NCBI RefSeq assembly: GCF_000632455.1
Contig: NZ_JFYL01000025.1
Span: 1 to 37,667 of the forward strand
Direction of reading: 5' to 3'
Origin: Acinetobacter sp. Ver3
GTDB lineage: Bacteria; Pseudomonadota; Gammaproteobacteria; Pseudomonadales; Moraxellaceae
Length of the DNA stretch: 37,667 nucleotides
A program made the translations under genes and the position numbers. How positions within the stretch are numbered: the first letter of the stretch is position 1; every line of letters starts with the position of its first letter. Under the pieces are notes generated by a model. That model did no database searches, was not told where the DNA came from, and worked only from the letters and a program-made list of their open reading frames with translations. This document shows positions 1 through 9,188 of the stretch, piece after piece.

Positions 1-544
1 TCTTTTTAGCAACAAAATCTTGCGAACCTCCGATACCATCTTCTTCAGAATCCCAAAATGCAAGGTAAATTGTATTTTGAGGATGATTTTCAGATTTTGA
101 ATAATGTTGTAATAGCTCTAATAGAACGGCTACACCTGTACCATTATCATTGATCCCAGGCCCTGTGGTCACAGAATCATAATGCGCACCGATTATCGTA
201 GCTAAATCAGGATTTTTACCTTTGATTTCGATAATAATATTCTGACCTACAATCTTATTGCGATTTTCAAACGGCAACATCTGAGCGTGCAAACCAGCTT
301 TTTTTGACTCTTCAATAATATAGGTTGCAGTTACCTTACCACCATCCGTTCCAACTGCGCGATTACCGCCATGAGCTGCTGCAATATCTTCTAAGGCACT
401 AAGATGACTCATGAGACGTTGTTCGATCAAATTCGAAGTATTGATTTGCGTTGTTACTTGTTGATTTTGATTTGGTGTATGTGAGCAAGCACTCAACATA
501 AAAATACTGGTCATTAATGCTGTTAAACAAAGTATTTTTTTCAT
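1..544 (-). CDS. M28-family metallopeptidase, predicted lipoprotein (3' end beyond window)
   Basis: The open frame runs from an ATG at 544 (a second in-frame ATG lies at 550) to the window edge, giving about 181 residues of the N-terminal part. The start looks like a lipoprotein signal peptide: basic Met-Lys-Lys, a hydrophobic run, then the lipobox LSAC, so the mature protein is probably anchored by an acylated Cys. The motif GAHYDSV followed by NDNGTG and then a DSEEDG stretch matches the zinc-ligand regions of M28 (aminopeptidase Y/S-like) peptidases: His and Asp of HYD, Asp of NDN, and the acidic DSEED. Substrate cannot be told from sequence. The gene follows pstB on the same strand but is separated from it by a terminator, so it is probably a separate unit. 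Confidence 0.85.
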   Translation of the reverse strand, partial: MKKILCLTALMTSIFMLSACSHTPNQNQQVTTQINTSNLIEQRLMSHLSALEDIAAAHGGNRAVGTDGGKVTATYIIEESKKAGLHAQMLPFENRNKIVGQNIIIEIKGKNPDLATIIGAHYDSVTTGPGINDNGTGVAVLLELLQHYSKSENHPQNTIYLAFWDSEEDGIGGSQDFVAKK

Positions 545-620
545 TGTCATCTGGATATTAGTTTATTAAGCATTCCATTTTAGAGAATAACCTTATTACA
601 TCCACAGATTTTTGTAATAA

Positions 621-644
621 AAAAAGAGCCCGAAGACTCTTTTT
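621..644 (-). terminator. Rho-independent terminator of the pst operon
   Basis: On the minus strand a 10-bp stem (AAAAAGAGTC paired with GGCTCTTTTT, one G-T pair) closes a UUCG tetraloop and is followed by a T run. It lies 22 bases after the pstB stop and separates pstB from the peptidase gene. Confidence 0.85.
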
Positions 645-666
645 ATTTATGTTTCTAAATTTTTAA

Positions 667-1590
667 TTAACCAAATCGACCCGTAATATATGCCTCAGTC
701 AATTGATGATCAGGTTGAGTAAAGACTTTTTCGGTCGAATTCACTTCAATCAAATCACCTAAATGGAAATAGGCAGTACGGTCTGATACACGTGCAGCTT
801 GTTGCATTGAGTGCGTAACAATTGCAATAGTATATTGTGTTGAAAGCTCAGCGATTAACTCTTCAACTTTAGCCGTCGCAATCGGGTCAAGTGCTGAACA
901 AGGTTCGTCCATTAAAATCACTTCTGGCGAAACTGCAATAGTACGAGCAATACATAGACGTTGCTGTTGACCGCCCGATAAACCAGTTCCAGGCTGATTC
1001 AAACGATCCTTAACTTCATCCCACAAACCCGCTTTACGTAAACTATTTTCAACAATCTCTTCTAAATCGTATTTGTCACGTGCTAAACCATGGAGTTTAG
1101 GTCCGTATGCGACGTTTTCAAAAATTGATTTTGGGAATGGGTTTGGCTTTTGGAACACCATACCCACTTGCGCACGCAGTAATACTACGTCGAGATTAGG
1201 ATCATAGATATCTTGATTATCCAACATGACTTTACCCGTCACACGACAACTATCAATCGTGTCGTTCATACGATTTAAAGTACGTAGGAATGTTGACTTA
1301 CCACATCCAGATGGACCAATAAAAGCAATCACTTCATTTTGGTAAATATTAAGATCAATGCCTTTGATCGCTTCAGATTCACCATAATATACGTGAACAT
1401 CAGTTGTACTCAGTTTTACAACATCAGATTTTGCTTCTTTTTTATTTTCGCTCTGCGTGTCAAATTGTGAAACAAACGAAGTTGACGTTTTTTGATTTGC
1501 ATCTTGAGATGTAAATTGTGTTTGATCTGAATTCACTGATTGATCCTTTTTTAAGGAATTTTGAGTTACTTGCGAAGTTACTGTATTCAT
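667..1590 (-). CDS. pstB: Phosphate ABC transporter ATP-binding protein PstB
   Basis: PstB is the cytoplasmic ATPase that drives the PstSCAB high-affinity phosphate importer and takes part in signalling to the PhoR/PhoB system. Walker A is GPSGCGKST at about residues 92-100, the ABC signature LSGGQQQR at 204-211, Walker B VILMDEP at 224-230, and the switch His is in VTHSM. At 307 residues it is about 50 longer than the E. coli protein. The excess is an N-terminal tail rich in Gln, Ser, Thr and Asp with no predicted fold. No internal Met allows a shorter start, and GGAG precedes the ATG at 1590 by a normal spacer, so the tail is likely real. The gene begins 12 bases after the pstA stop and is the last gene of the operon. 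No phoU follows. Confidence 0.97.
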   Translation of the reverse strand: MNTVTSQVTQNSLKKDQSVNSDQTQFTSQDANQKTSTSFVSQFDTQSENKKEAKSDVVKLSTTDVHVYYGESEAIKGIDLNIYQNEVIAFIGPSGCGKSTFLRTLNRMNDTIDSCRVTGKVMLDNQDIYDPNLDVVLLRAQVGMVFQKPNPFPKSIFENVAYGPKLHGLARDKYDLEEIVENSLRKAGLWDEVKDRLNQPGTGLSGGQQQRLCIARTIAVSPEVILMDEPCSALDPIATAKVEELIAELSTQYTIAIVTHSMQQAARVSDRTAYFHLGDLIEVNSTEKVFTQPDHQLTEAYITGRFG

Positions 1591-1602
1591 ATTTTGCTCC
1601 GA

Positions 1603-2991
1603 CTACCAACGGACTTCAAATTTCTTACGTAACCAGATCGCTAAACTATTTAAGCTAATCATCATCGCAAGGAGAACAATAATGGCTGCAGCAGTACGAC
1701 CTTCGAAGAAGTTACGAAGTTCATTACCCTGCCACAAGAAAATCTGTACAGGCAGCGCTGTAGATTGATCAAATGGGCTTGCTGGAACACTGGCTACAAA
1801 AGCACTCATACCAATCAGCAACAACGGCGCAGTCTCACCCAATGCTTGAGCCACACCAATAATTGCACCTGTTAAAATACCTGGTAATGCCAAAGGCAGG
1901 ACGTGATGAAAAACAGTTTGCAGTCTTGATGCACCCAATCCTAATGCAGCTTGGCGAATCGAAGGTGGAACGGCTTTTAAAGAAGCTCGTGTCGTAATAA
2001 TCACCGTTGGCAATGTCATTAAACTTAACACAAGACCACCTACCAAAGGGGCAGATAATGGTAAATGCATCCAACCAATAAAAATTGCAGCACCAAGCAA
2101 ACCGAATACAATCGATGGAACAGCAGCCAAATTATTGATATTGACTTCTACAATATCTGTAATCCAGTTCTTTGGTGCGAACTCTTCAAGATAGATCGCA
2201 GATGCAACGCCGATTGGAATCGAAATAAAGATTACAATCAACATCATGAACAATGAGCCCATGAATGCACCAGCTAAACCAGATGTCGCTGGTGAACTAC
2301 GAGAGTCAGGACTCGTGAAAATATTCGTGTTAAATGAATTTGCGATGACACCTTTAGCCTTGAGTTCATCGGCAATTTGACGAATCTCAGGACTAAGTTG
2401 TTGCTGTTCATCTGGCAATGAGCGATCAATATTACCTGCAAGCCACACATCAATATTTGCGTCAGCAAGGACTTTTACATCAACTGTTTTACCAACCAAG
2501 CTTGGATCATTCATCACCATATCACGGATACGATATGCTTCAGAGCTCGTATAGATATAGCTTAAATCATCACGTTGGGCTTCAAGTTGAGGATCTTGTT
2601 TGATCATGGCATTGATGATCAATGCATCCCAATCCACCATGCCAACTTCAGTCTGCCACTCAATAAAGCGTTCTTCATACTGAGCTGGATTCTCACCTTC
2701 AGCTAGTACAGGCTTTGGACCAACTTCAACAATCTTTGGATCGAAATAGATTGGCAAATTCATGCTACTTTGCCAAAAAGCAGGCAAGCCTTTCGCTAAA
2801 ATACTACCGAATAGCAATACTACGAAGAATAAGCCAGCAATCACTGCTGAAAAACCGAAGAAACGGAACGTCTTTTCTTTACGATGACGTTTAGCTAAAG
2901 AATTCTGAATAGTCTTCTTACGCTTTTCTCTAAGCTGCTCAGCTGTTGCTGAATCAACTGTCTCGAGAGTATTAGGATTAGAAGTACTCAT
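1603..2991 (-). CDS. pstA: Phosphate ABC transporter permease PstA (long form)
   Basis: PstA is one of the two inner-membrane permeases of the phosphate importer. The 462-residue protein has a basic N-terminus, one membrane segment at about 44-68, a hydrophilic stretch at about 69-235, and then the BPD_transp_1 permease core at about 238-462. The EAA-type loop (RQAALGLGASR) contacts PstB. The E. coli protein is near 300 residues, so the additional roughly 160-residue, probably periplasmic, segment is notable. Long PstA forms are known in Pseudomonas and relatives. The start ATG overlaps the pstC stop in TAATG, implying translational coupling. Confidence 0.95.
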   Translation of the reverse strand: MSTSNPNTLETVDSATAEQLREKRKKTIQNSLAKRHRKEKTFRFFGFSAVIAGLFFVVLLFGSILAKGLPAFWQSSMNLPIYFDPKIVEVGPKPVLAEGENPAQYEERFIEWQTEVGMVDWDALIINAMIKQDPQLEAQRDDLSYIYTSSEAYRIRDMVMNDPSLVGKTVDVKVLADANIDVWLAGNIDRSLPDEQQQLSPEIRQIADELKAKGVIANSFNTNIFTSPDSRSSPATSGLAGAFMGSLFMMLIVIFISIPIGVASAIYLEEFAPKNWITDIVEVNINNLAAVPSIVFGLLGAAIFIGWMHLPLSAPLVGGLVLSLMTLPTVIITTRASLKAVPPSIRQAALGLGASRLQTVFHHVLPLALPGILTGAIIGVAQALGETAPLLLIGMSAFVASVPASPFDQSTALPVQIFLWQGNELRNFFEGRTAAAIIVLLAMMISLNSLAIWLRKKFEVRW

Positions 2992-4370
2992 TAGTCGTAT
3001 TGCTCACGGTATTTACGCACGATGTAAAGTGCAACAATGTTCAAACCTAAAGTAATCACAAACAATGTAAGTCCTAGTGCGAAAGCGACTAATGCTTGCG
3101 GACTTGCAAAGTCAGTATCACCTGTTAATTGATTAACAATCGTAATCGTTACGGTCGAAACAGCTTCTAATGGATTTGCGTGCAAAAGAGGACTGTTACC
3201 AGCTGCTAGAACTACGATCATAGTTTCGCCAATTGCACGGGAAGCAGCCAATAAAAATGCACCAATAATGCCAGGCAATGCTGCTGGAATGACCACTTTA
3301 CGAATCGTTTCAGATTTGGTCGCCCCTAATCCTAAAGATCCATCACGTAATGCTCGAGGCACTTGAGTAATAATGTCATCAGATAAAGAAGACACAAAAG
3401 GAATGATCATGATTCCCATGACAAAACCTGCAGTGAGCGCACTCGTTGCGTTGATATCAATACCAACCATTGCCCCTACAGTTTTAATAAATGGGCCAAT
3501 AATCATAAGCGCGAATACACCATAAACGATCGTTGGAATACCCGCTAACACTTCAATGGTCGGTTTTGCCCAAGAACGGAAGCGAGGAGAAGCATATTCA
3601 GCCAAATAAATCGCGATCATTAAACCTACTGGTACAGCAACCAATAGTGCGATCCCACTGACCATGAGCGTACCCCACAACAATGGAAGTAAACCATAGC
3701 TTCCTTCTGCACTTCCCGAAGTACTGAAACCCGGGTTCCACTCTGTTCCAAAGAAGAAATCAAAAGGATTAACAAAGCTGAAGAAGCGCATCGCTTCTCC
3801 AAACATCGACATTACAATCCCTAGTGTTGTAAGAATCGCGACACCAGAACATAAAGCTAAGCCAACATTGATGACTTTCTCGACTTGATTACGCGCTCTA
3901 AAATCTTGGCTAATTCTTTTTTTAGCCCATACCAAACCTGCCAATGCAGCGCAAATAACAACTGCTAATTTTGCAAAAGAGCCAATAGTTGAAAATTTAC
4001 TCAGTTGCTCTGCAGCAGCAACTTCATATGCCGTTGCCGTGTCACTGACACCAAATCCAGACGCAATTGCTTGAACACGGTCAACAACTACGTTTAGGCT
4101 TGCTGGATCTAGACTCGCTTTAATATCCTGTGGCAAATGATTAAGCACCACCTGCTCCAAGATCGTTGGCTCAACCAAATTCCAAACAATCAAAATTAAA
4201 AATGCAGGGATACCACACCACAACGCAACTAATGCCCCATAGTAACCAGGACGTGAATGCAAAGCGGCAGAGTTATTTCCCTGACCTGCTAAGTTACGGC
4301 TTTTGCGTAATCCGATTTGATAGGCAATGGCGATGATCGCCAATAACACACCTATAAGTAGCAGATTCAT
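2991..4370 (-). CDS. pstC: Phosphate ABC transporter permease PstC (long form)
   Basis: PstC is the second permease of the phosphate importer. At 459 residues it exceeds the roughly 320 of E. coli. There is an N-terminal membrane segment from residue 1 to about 20, further hydrophobic segments near 45-65, 130-150 and 165-190, and then the permease core with the EAA-like loop LRDGSLGLGATKSETIRKV. The core motif SALTAGFVMGIMIIPF is typical of PstC. It is separated from pstS by 99 bases containing a strong hairpin and is coupled to pstA by a one-base overlap. Confidence 0.95.
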   Translation of the reverse strand: MNLLLIGVLLAIIAIAYQIGLRKSRNLAGQGNNSAALHSRPGYYGALVALWCGIPAFLILIVWNLVEPTILEQVVLNHLPQDIKASLDPASLNVVVDRVQAIASGFGVSDTATAYEVAAAEQLSKFSTIGSFAKLAVVICAALAGLVWAKKRISQDFRARNQVEKVINVGLALCSGVAILTTLGIVMSMFGEAMRFFSFVNPFDFFFGTEWNPGFSTSGSAEGSYGLLPLLWGTLMVSGIALLVAVPVGLMIAIYLAEYASPRFRSWAKPTIEVLAGIPTIVYGVFALMIIGPFIKTVGAMVGIDINATSALTAGFVMGIMIIPFVSSLSDDIITQVPRALRDGSLGLGATKSETIRKVVIPAALPGIIGAFLLAASRAIGETMIVVLAAGNSPLLHANPLEAVSTVTITIVNQLTGDTDFASPQALVAFALGLTLFVITLGLNIVALYIVRKYREQYD

Positions 4371-4422
4371 GTATTCTCCACTGTCTTTTCAATTTTCATG
4401 GTTTGAAAAAACTTTTTTCAAT

Positions 4423-4455
4423 AAAAAAACCAATGGCAGGATAATTCCTGCCATT
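4423..4455 (-). terminator. Intercistronic terminator/attenuator between pstS and pstC
   Basis: A perfect 10-bp stem (4432-4441 with 4446-4455, arms AATGGCAGGA/TCCTGCCATT, 4-base loop) is followed on the minus strand by GG and seven T (4423-4429). It lies 14 bases past the pstS stop and inside the operon. Partial termination or 3'-end protection here would leave more pstS than pstCAB mRNA, which suits a periplasmic binding protein needed in excess. Confidence 0.8.
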
Positions 4456-4469
4456 AGCTTGTTGTTCAA

Positions 4470-5498
4470 TTACTTAACAGCTTTACCTGCTTTAAAGTTT
4501 GCCAAAATTGCTGCACGCTCTTTATCAGAAAGTGAAATTAAGCCCGCTTTTTCTAGCTTAGAACCTTTACCTGAAACACGCTTGTTTAAGAAATATTCAG
4601 TAAACTGTGGTAAACCTTTGATTGATTTCAAATGCTCACCTTTTACGTAAAAGAATAAAGGGCGTGATACAGGGTAAGAACCATTTAAAATCGTGTTTTC
4701 AGACGGTGCCACATTGTTCACAGTTGCAACGCGTAAACGGTCACGGTTTTGATCATAGAAACCTAAACCAAACACACCAACAGCGCTCGGAGAAGTTTTT
4801 AAACGTGCAAGTGTTTCTGTATAGTCACCCGCAATTTCGACAACACGACCATCTTTACGGAATGTTGTACAAGCTTTCTTTTTCGCATCTTTATCTAAAG
4901 CTTTAATAGCAGCATACGATTCACAACCAGCGTCCACCATTTTCTCCTGGAAGACTTCACGTGTACCATGATTCGAAGCAGGGATTACAAGCGTGATCGG
5001 CTCATTTGGTAATGATTTATCAATTTGATTCCAACGTGTATATGGGTTTTTTACCATTTTACCGTTTGAAGGTAATTCAGCTGCCAAAGCTGCAAATACA
5101 TGTTGAGGACGTAATTTATAAGCTGCTTTGTTAGCATTTGAAGCAAATACGATACCGTCGTAACCGATTTTAATTTCTAATACTTGGTTAACGCCATTTT
5201 TCTTACATTCGGCTAATTCGCTTGATTTGATTGCACGAGATGAGTTAGCAATATCGATTGTATTGTCACCAACACCATTACAAAATTGTTTTAGACCACC
5301 AGACGAACCGCCTGAACCAACTACTGGTGTTTTGAATTGAGGGAAATTATTACCGAATTCTTCAGCCACAATACTTGCATATGGCAATACTGTAGAAGAA
5401 CCCGCAATTTGAATTGTGTCACGTGCTGCATTTGCGGTTGTTGCTACAGCTGCCCCAGAAAGTGCTAATGCAATTGCAATATTTGTAAAGCGCATCAT
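4470..5498 (-). CDS. pstS: Periplasmic phosphate-binding protein PstS
   Basis: PstS captures phosphate in the periplasm and hands it to PstCA. The signal peptide is MRFTNIAIALALSGAA... with cleavage after ANA, and the mature protein begins ARDTIQIAGSSTVLP, the first phosphate-binding loop. SGGSSGGL and the later NHGTREVF match the other ligand-binding loops of the PBP_like family. The frame is open 7 codons further up to 5519. A GAGAGA motif at 5503-5508 sits just before the paired ATGs at 5498 and 5495, and a start there gives a clean signal peptide, so I start at 5498; 5495 is equally possible. It is the first gene of the pst operon and lies behind a candidate Pho box. Confidence 0.93.
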   Translation of the reverse strand: MMRFTNIAIALALSGAAVATTANAARDTIQIAGSSTVLPYASIVAEEFGNNFPQFKTPVVGSGGSSGGLKQFCNGVGDNTIDIANSSRAIKSSELAECKKNGVNQVLEIKIGYDGIVFASNANKAAYKLRPQHVFAALAAELPSNGKMVKNPYTRWNQIDKSLPNEPITLVIPASNHGTREVFQEKMVDAGCESYAAIKALDKDAKKKACTTFRKDGRVVEIAGDYTETLARLKTSPSAVGVFGLGFYDQNRDRLRVATVNNVAPSENTILNGSYPVSRPLFFYVKGEHLKSIKGLPQFTEYFLNKRVSGKGSKLEKAGLISLSDKERAAILANFKAGKAVK

Positions 5499-5587
5499 GT
5501 TATCTCTCAATTTATGCAAATTTGGAGTACGCTACTTTTTATTGAAGTATTGTACTTATTTCGATACATGCATTTTGATTTGATAAT

Positions 5588-5605
5588 ATGACAATAAGGT
5601 TACAG
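5588..5605 (-). promoter_or_regulatory. Candidate Pho box upstream of pstS
   Basis: On the minus strand, CTGTAAC-CTTA-TTGTCAT gives two 7-base half-sites with an 11-base period, the arrangement of the PhoB-binding Pho box (consensus CTGTCAT, four AT-rich bases, CTGTCAC). It lies about 90 bases before the pstS start. A good -10 element at the usual distance downstream is not obvious. Confidence 0.55.
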
Positions 5606-5805
5606 CTTTATTACGATTTTATTATTTTTATTACACCAACCTACTTATTTATTTTTTAATTATATTTCAATAATTTAAAACGATTATTATTAAATACTGT
5701 TATTTTTATTACATACCTATTCTTTAATAATTATCCCCCTAATTCTGCATAAAGATTTTTTAATCATGATCTAAAAATATGTCAAAGTTATGAATTTTGA
5801 GTATC

Positions 5806-5833
5806 AAAAAAGCGCTCAATTGAGCGCTTTTTT
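5806..5833 (-). terminator. Terminator after ddc
   Basis: A 28-base perfect palindrome, AAAAAAGCGCTCAA followed by its complement, ends in T runs on both strands. It lies 13 bases beyond the ddc stop, so on the minus strand it ends the dat-ddc transcript. Confidence 0.9.
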
Positions 5834-5846
5834 CACAAACAATCTA

Positions 5847-7379
5847 TTAATCGATTGGTGGCGTATATGTACCATCAGCAATTGAAGCTTTGATACGATC
5901 AGACTCAGCAAGTACAAGCGCAAGCAAGTTCTTCACATTGTCTAAAGTTGCTACTGGACTTAAAGTTGTCATTTTCAATGATTGAACCTGACCGACTTTA
6001 GTCACCCCAATATTCGCTTCACCACGTGCAAACAATTCATCCGCAACGTTTTGATTCAGTGTATCGAGTAATTCTGTTGGATAACCTTCAGGAATTACAC
6101 GGAACAAGACTGATGCAAATTGTGGCTCAACCAATAACTCTAAACCGTCCGTTGCTTTAATATAATCTGCAACATCACGTGTTAAAGTTACACCATGGTC
6201 AATCATAGAACCGTAAAGTTCTTCACCGAGTGCTTCAATCGTCATCCACAATTTCAACGCATCAAAACGACGTGTTGTTTGTAGCGATTTAGACACTAAG
6301 TTTGGTACACCATGCTCTTCATCATAAGCAGAGTTTAAGTATTCCGCTTCATAATGCATAAAGCGATAATTCGCTTCATCTTTAAGTAAGAATGCACCAC
6401 AAGAAATCGTTTGGAAATAGTGCTTATGGAAATCCAACGTGATCGAATCTGAAAGTTCGATACCATCTAACATATCACGGTGATTATTAGATAGGATTAA
6501 AGCACCGCCCCATGCTGCATCGATATGCATCCACGCGCCGTACTTGTTGGTGATTTCACGGACTTTCTTCAATGGATCAATTGCACCCGCATCGGTAGTA
6601 CCTGCAGTTGCAACCACACATGCCACAATTTTACCTTCATTTTGAAGATGTGCCATGGTTTTCTCAAGTGCATCCATGTCCATACGCGCATTTTCGTCGA
6701 CAGGCACAGTCACTACAGATTGGAAGCCCATTCCCATCATCGCCATGTTCTTTTGCACAGAGAAGTGAGCATTTTCAGAACAAATGACTTTAACGTTTCG
6801 CATCGCTTCCGCAGGTACGCCATCACGCTGAACAGACCACGGATTGCCGTTTTCGTCTTTCCAGTTTTTCGCGATACATGCATCACGTGCAAGCAATACA
6901 CCCATCAAGTTTGACTGCGTACCGCCAGAGGTGAATACACCTGCTTGACCTGCACCATAACCAACTTTTTGACGAAGCCAATCGATCAACTGAACTTCCA
7001 TCAATGAACCTGCAGGGCTTTGATCCCATGAGTCCATTGATTGGTTTGTTGCATTAATCAATACTTCTGCGATTTGGCTAGTCACCATAGTAGGACAATG
7101 CAAATGCGCCAAAGAATGAGGATGATGTACTTTTAAGCTCTTGTTGAGGAATAGTTCAACCATACGCTCTAATGACTTTTCCACACCCAATCCCTCTTTA
7201 GAAGGATTAAATGCAATTGCACTGCGAAGCTCTTTAATGCTACCGCCTGTGTACATTTTGTCATTTTGTAACCAAGCTGCTACTGCTTGAGTTGCCTGAT
7301 CCATTGCTGACGTATAGTCAGCAATGGATGCAGCATCATTACAGAGTAAAGCTTTACGATGTTCTGCAAAATCTACCAT
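5847..7379 (-). CDS. ddc: L-2,4-diaminobutyrate decarboxylase
   Basis: This PLP-dependent group II decarboxylase converts L-2,4-diaminobutyrate to 1,3-diaminopropane in the cytoplasm. The 510-residue protein shows the [10 protein letters not shown] phosphate-binding region (151-160), the HIDAAWGG motif with the PLP-pyridine Asp at 287, and DFHKHYF with the Schiff-base Lys at 319. The pairing with dat upstream (3 bases between the genes) distinguishes it from glutamate or aromatic amino-acid decarboxylases and matches the dat-ddc pair described in Acinetobacter baumannii. The two genes form one transcription unit, closed by the 5806-5833 terminator. 1,3-Diaminopropane has been linked to surface motility in that genus. 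Confidence 0.93.
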   Translation of the reverse strand: MVDFAEHRKALLCNDAASIADYTSAMDQATQAVAAWLQNDKMYTGGSIKELRSAIAFNPSKEGLGVEKSLERMVELFLNKSLKVHHPHSLAHLHCPTMVTSQIAEVLINATNQSMDSWDQSPAGSLMEVQLIDWLRQKVGYGAGQAGVFTSGGTQSNLMGVLLARDACIAKNWKDENGNPWSVQRDGVPAEAMRNVKVICSENAHFSVQKNMAMMGMGFQSVVTVPVDENARMDMDALEKTMAHLQNEGKIVACVVATAGTTDAGAIDPLKKVREITNKYGAWMHIDAAWGGALILSNNHRDMLDGIELSDSITLDFHKHYFQTISCGAFLLKDEANYRFMHYEAEYLNSAYDEEHGVPNLVSKSLQTTRRFDALKLWMTIEALGEELYGSMIDHGVTLTRDVADYIKATDGLELLVEPQFASVLFRVIPEGYPTELLDTLNQNVADELFARGEANIGVTKVGQVQSLKMTTLSPVATLDNVKNLLALVLAESDRIKASIADGTYTPPID

Positions 7380-7382
7380 GAA

Positions 7383-8756
7383 TTAAGCGCCTCGTACCGC
7401 AACTAATGCTTCAGAAATTGCTTTCTTAAAGCGCACAATTACTTCTTCACATTCAGCTTGGTTAATAATTAATGGGCAAAGTAGACGAATCACTGTACCG
7501 TTACGTCCACCCTTTTCTAACAACAATTTGTTGTTGAAACACGCTGCTTGGATTGCAGCAGCCAATTGACCATCTGCAGGAAGTGAACCCATATGGTCAG
7601 CAGGTTTACGCTCATCAACGATTTCGATACCGATCATTAAACCGCGGCCACGTACATTACCGATACATGGGAATTCTGCAGCTAATTTCTTCAATTCAGC
7701 TTGAAGGAAATCACCGCGCTCTTGTGCGTTTTGCGCAAGATTTTGTTCTTTAATCGTTTTGATCGTAGCAAGACCTGTACCCATAGCCAATTGGTTACCA
7801 CGGAAAGTACCCGTGTGACCTGCAGGCTGCCAAGCATCAAACTTACGCTTAATACCAAGTACCGCCAGTGGTAAGCTTCCACCTACTGCTTTCGACATCA
7901 CTACAACATCAGGTTCGATACCCGCGTGTTCAAAGGCAAACATTTTTCCTGAACGCGCGAAACCAGCTTGGACTTCATCAAGAATTAAAACGATGTTGTG
8001 CTTTTCAGTCACTTCACGAATTTTTTTCAACCATTTCACAGGTGCTGTAACCACACCGCCCTCGCCTTGAATCGCTTCAAGGATAACTGCAGCAGGCTTA
8101 GTCACACCGCTTTCAACATCTTCGATGAAATTTTCAAAAAAATAAGTAAGCGCGTCAACACCAGCTTCACCACCTAAACCTAGCGGACAACGGTATTCAT
8201 GTGGATACGGCATGAATTGAACGCCTGGCATTAAACCATTAACAGCGTTTTTAGCAGACAAATTACCTGTCATTGCTAATGAGCCGTGAGTCATACCATG
8301 GTAGCCACCAGAGAAGCTGATCACAGTGCCACGGCCAGTATATGTTTTTGCAAGTTTAATTGCTGCTTCTGTACCATCTGCACCAGATGGACCACAGAAC
8401 TGTAGGCAGTACTCTTCTTTACCACCCGGTAATTCAGCAAGTAAAGCTTCAGTAAAAGCATCTTTTAAAGGTGTCGTTAAATCCAAAGTATGTAATGGAA
8501 GACCACTCGCTAAAGTGTCTTGAATACTTTGAATGACCGCAGGATGATTATGGCCCAAAGCCAATGTTCCTGCCCCAGCTAAACAATCGAGGTACTCTGT
8601 ACCTTCAACATCAGTAACCCAGCAACCTTGTGCTTTTGCTATCGCTAACGGCAATTTACGTGGATAGCTACGAACATTAGATTCCATCTGACTTTGGCGA
8701 GTCAAATAGTATTCGTTAGTAGAATTAGGTGCAGGATTTACAGAAGAAACGCTCAT
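7383..8756 (-). CDS. dat: Diaminobutyrate--2-oxoglutarate aminotransferase
   Basis: This class III PLP aminotransferase makes L-2,4-diaminobutyrate from aspartate semialdehyde, with glutamate as amino donor, supplying the decarboxylase encoded next. In the 457 residues, the PLP phosphate region is [14 protein letters not shown] (121-134), the pyridine-nitrogen Asp is D260 in [14 protein letters not shown], and the Schiff-base Lys is K289 in [13 protein letters not shown]. Length and motifs fit the Dat/EctB branch. The upstream ribosome-binding site is weak. The long leader contains an inverted repeat at 8837-8870 that may be regulatory. Confidence 0.93.
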   Translation of the reverse strand: MSVSSVNPAPNSTNEYYLTRQSQMESNVRSYPRKLPLAIAKAQGCWVTDVEGTEYLDCLAGAGTLALGHNHPAVIQSIQDTLASGLPLHTLDLTTPLKDAFTEALLAELPGGKEEYCLQFCGPSGADGTEAAIKLAKTYTGRGTVISFSGGYHGMTHGSLAMTGNLSAKNAVNGLMPGVQFMPYPHEYRCPLGLGGEAGVDALTYFFENFIEDVESGVTKPAAVILEAIQGEGGVVTAPVKWLKKIREVTEKHNIVLILDEVQAGFARSGKMFAFEHAGIEPDVVVMSKAVGGSLPLAVLGIKRKFDAWQPAGHTGTFRGNQLAMGTGLATIKTIKEQNLAQNAQERGDFLQAELKKLAAEFPCIGNVRGRGLMIGIEIVDERKPADHMGSLPADGQLAAAIQAACFNNKLLLEKGGRNGTVIRLLCPLIINQAECEEVIVRFKKAISEALVAVRGA

Positions 8757-8836
8757 ATCGAATTACCATCTCTGATATGGGTTAATAGAAATAAGTCGGG
8801 TGACTTGCGGTCCTTTGACTCGGTGCTTTATAGAGT

Positions 8837-8870
8837 TCTAGTTAGCCTATTGTGTAGAGTTATAACTAGA
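8837..8870. repeat. Inverted repeat upstream of dat
   Basis: The 8-base perfect arms TCTAGTTA (8837-8844) and TAACTAGA (8863-8870) are separated by 18 bases, 80-115 bases before the dat start codon. It could be an operator. No binding protein can be named. Confidence 0.4.
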
Positions 8871-9000
8871 GGGCGCGATGATAACGAATTTTGAAATAAA
8901 ATAAATAGATTTCTATCGTTTTCACCAGCAGATTCTAAAATATTAATGTGACAAATTGATAACTTGTATAGATTTCAAACTGTACCACTACTATTTTAGA

Positions 9001-9116
9001 TAAGTTTGAACTTGAGCTAAAGTAAAACAGTCCAAATTATGCAAAAAATGTTCAATTTTTTTGCTGATTTGAACTGACTTTTTCAGTATTCCTAAATTCG
9101 AGCTTGGGCTAAAGCA
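9001..9116. repeat. Imperfect 24-base direct repeat pair
   Basis: Positions 9001-9024 and 9093-9116 match at 19 of 24 bases, sharing the core GCTAAAG. All five differences are transitions. The period is 92 bases. The sequences between and after the copies are not similar, so only the short unit is repeated. Confidence 0.55.
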
Positions 9117-9188
9117 TAGTTTTGTAACATTATGAATCTTATATATTCATGTAGTTGTACGTGTGTGATTAAAACCACTTTTTTTCAC

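Larger units (their letters stand above)
5520..5846. other. Intergenic region pstS / ddc (327 bases)
   Basis: Very AT-rich and without a convincing gene. It holds the pstS promoter region with the candidate Pho box on one side and the ddc terminator on the other. The middle part (about 5610-5800) shows only A/T-rich sequence in which I see no structured element. Confidence 0.8.
8757..9188. other. Intergenic region dat / EamA transporter (432 bases)
   Basis: No gene is visible. The part next to dat carries an inverted repeat (8837-8844/8863-8870, TCTAGTTA/TAACTAGA) that overlaps a short direct repeat of TAGAGTT (8831 and 8855). Further on is a pair of 24-base imperfect direct repeats at 9001-9024 and 9093-9116. 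No clear terminator follows the EamA gene. Confidence 0.7.

Noticed and set aside
6525..6914. A 129-codon plus-strand open frame opposite ddc
   Set aside because: Lies wholly antisense to a clear PLP decarboxylase, has low-complexity Cys/His-rich sequence and no family resemblance. It is a shadow of the real gene.
9120..9188. Possible terminator after the EamA gene
   Set aside because: Only weak GTG/CAC and ATGAAT/ATTCAT pairings, without a good stem plus T run on the minus strand.
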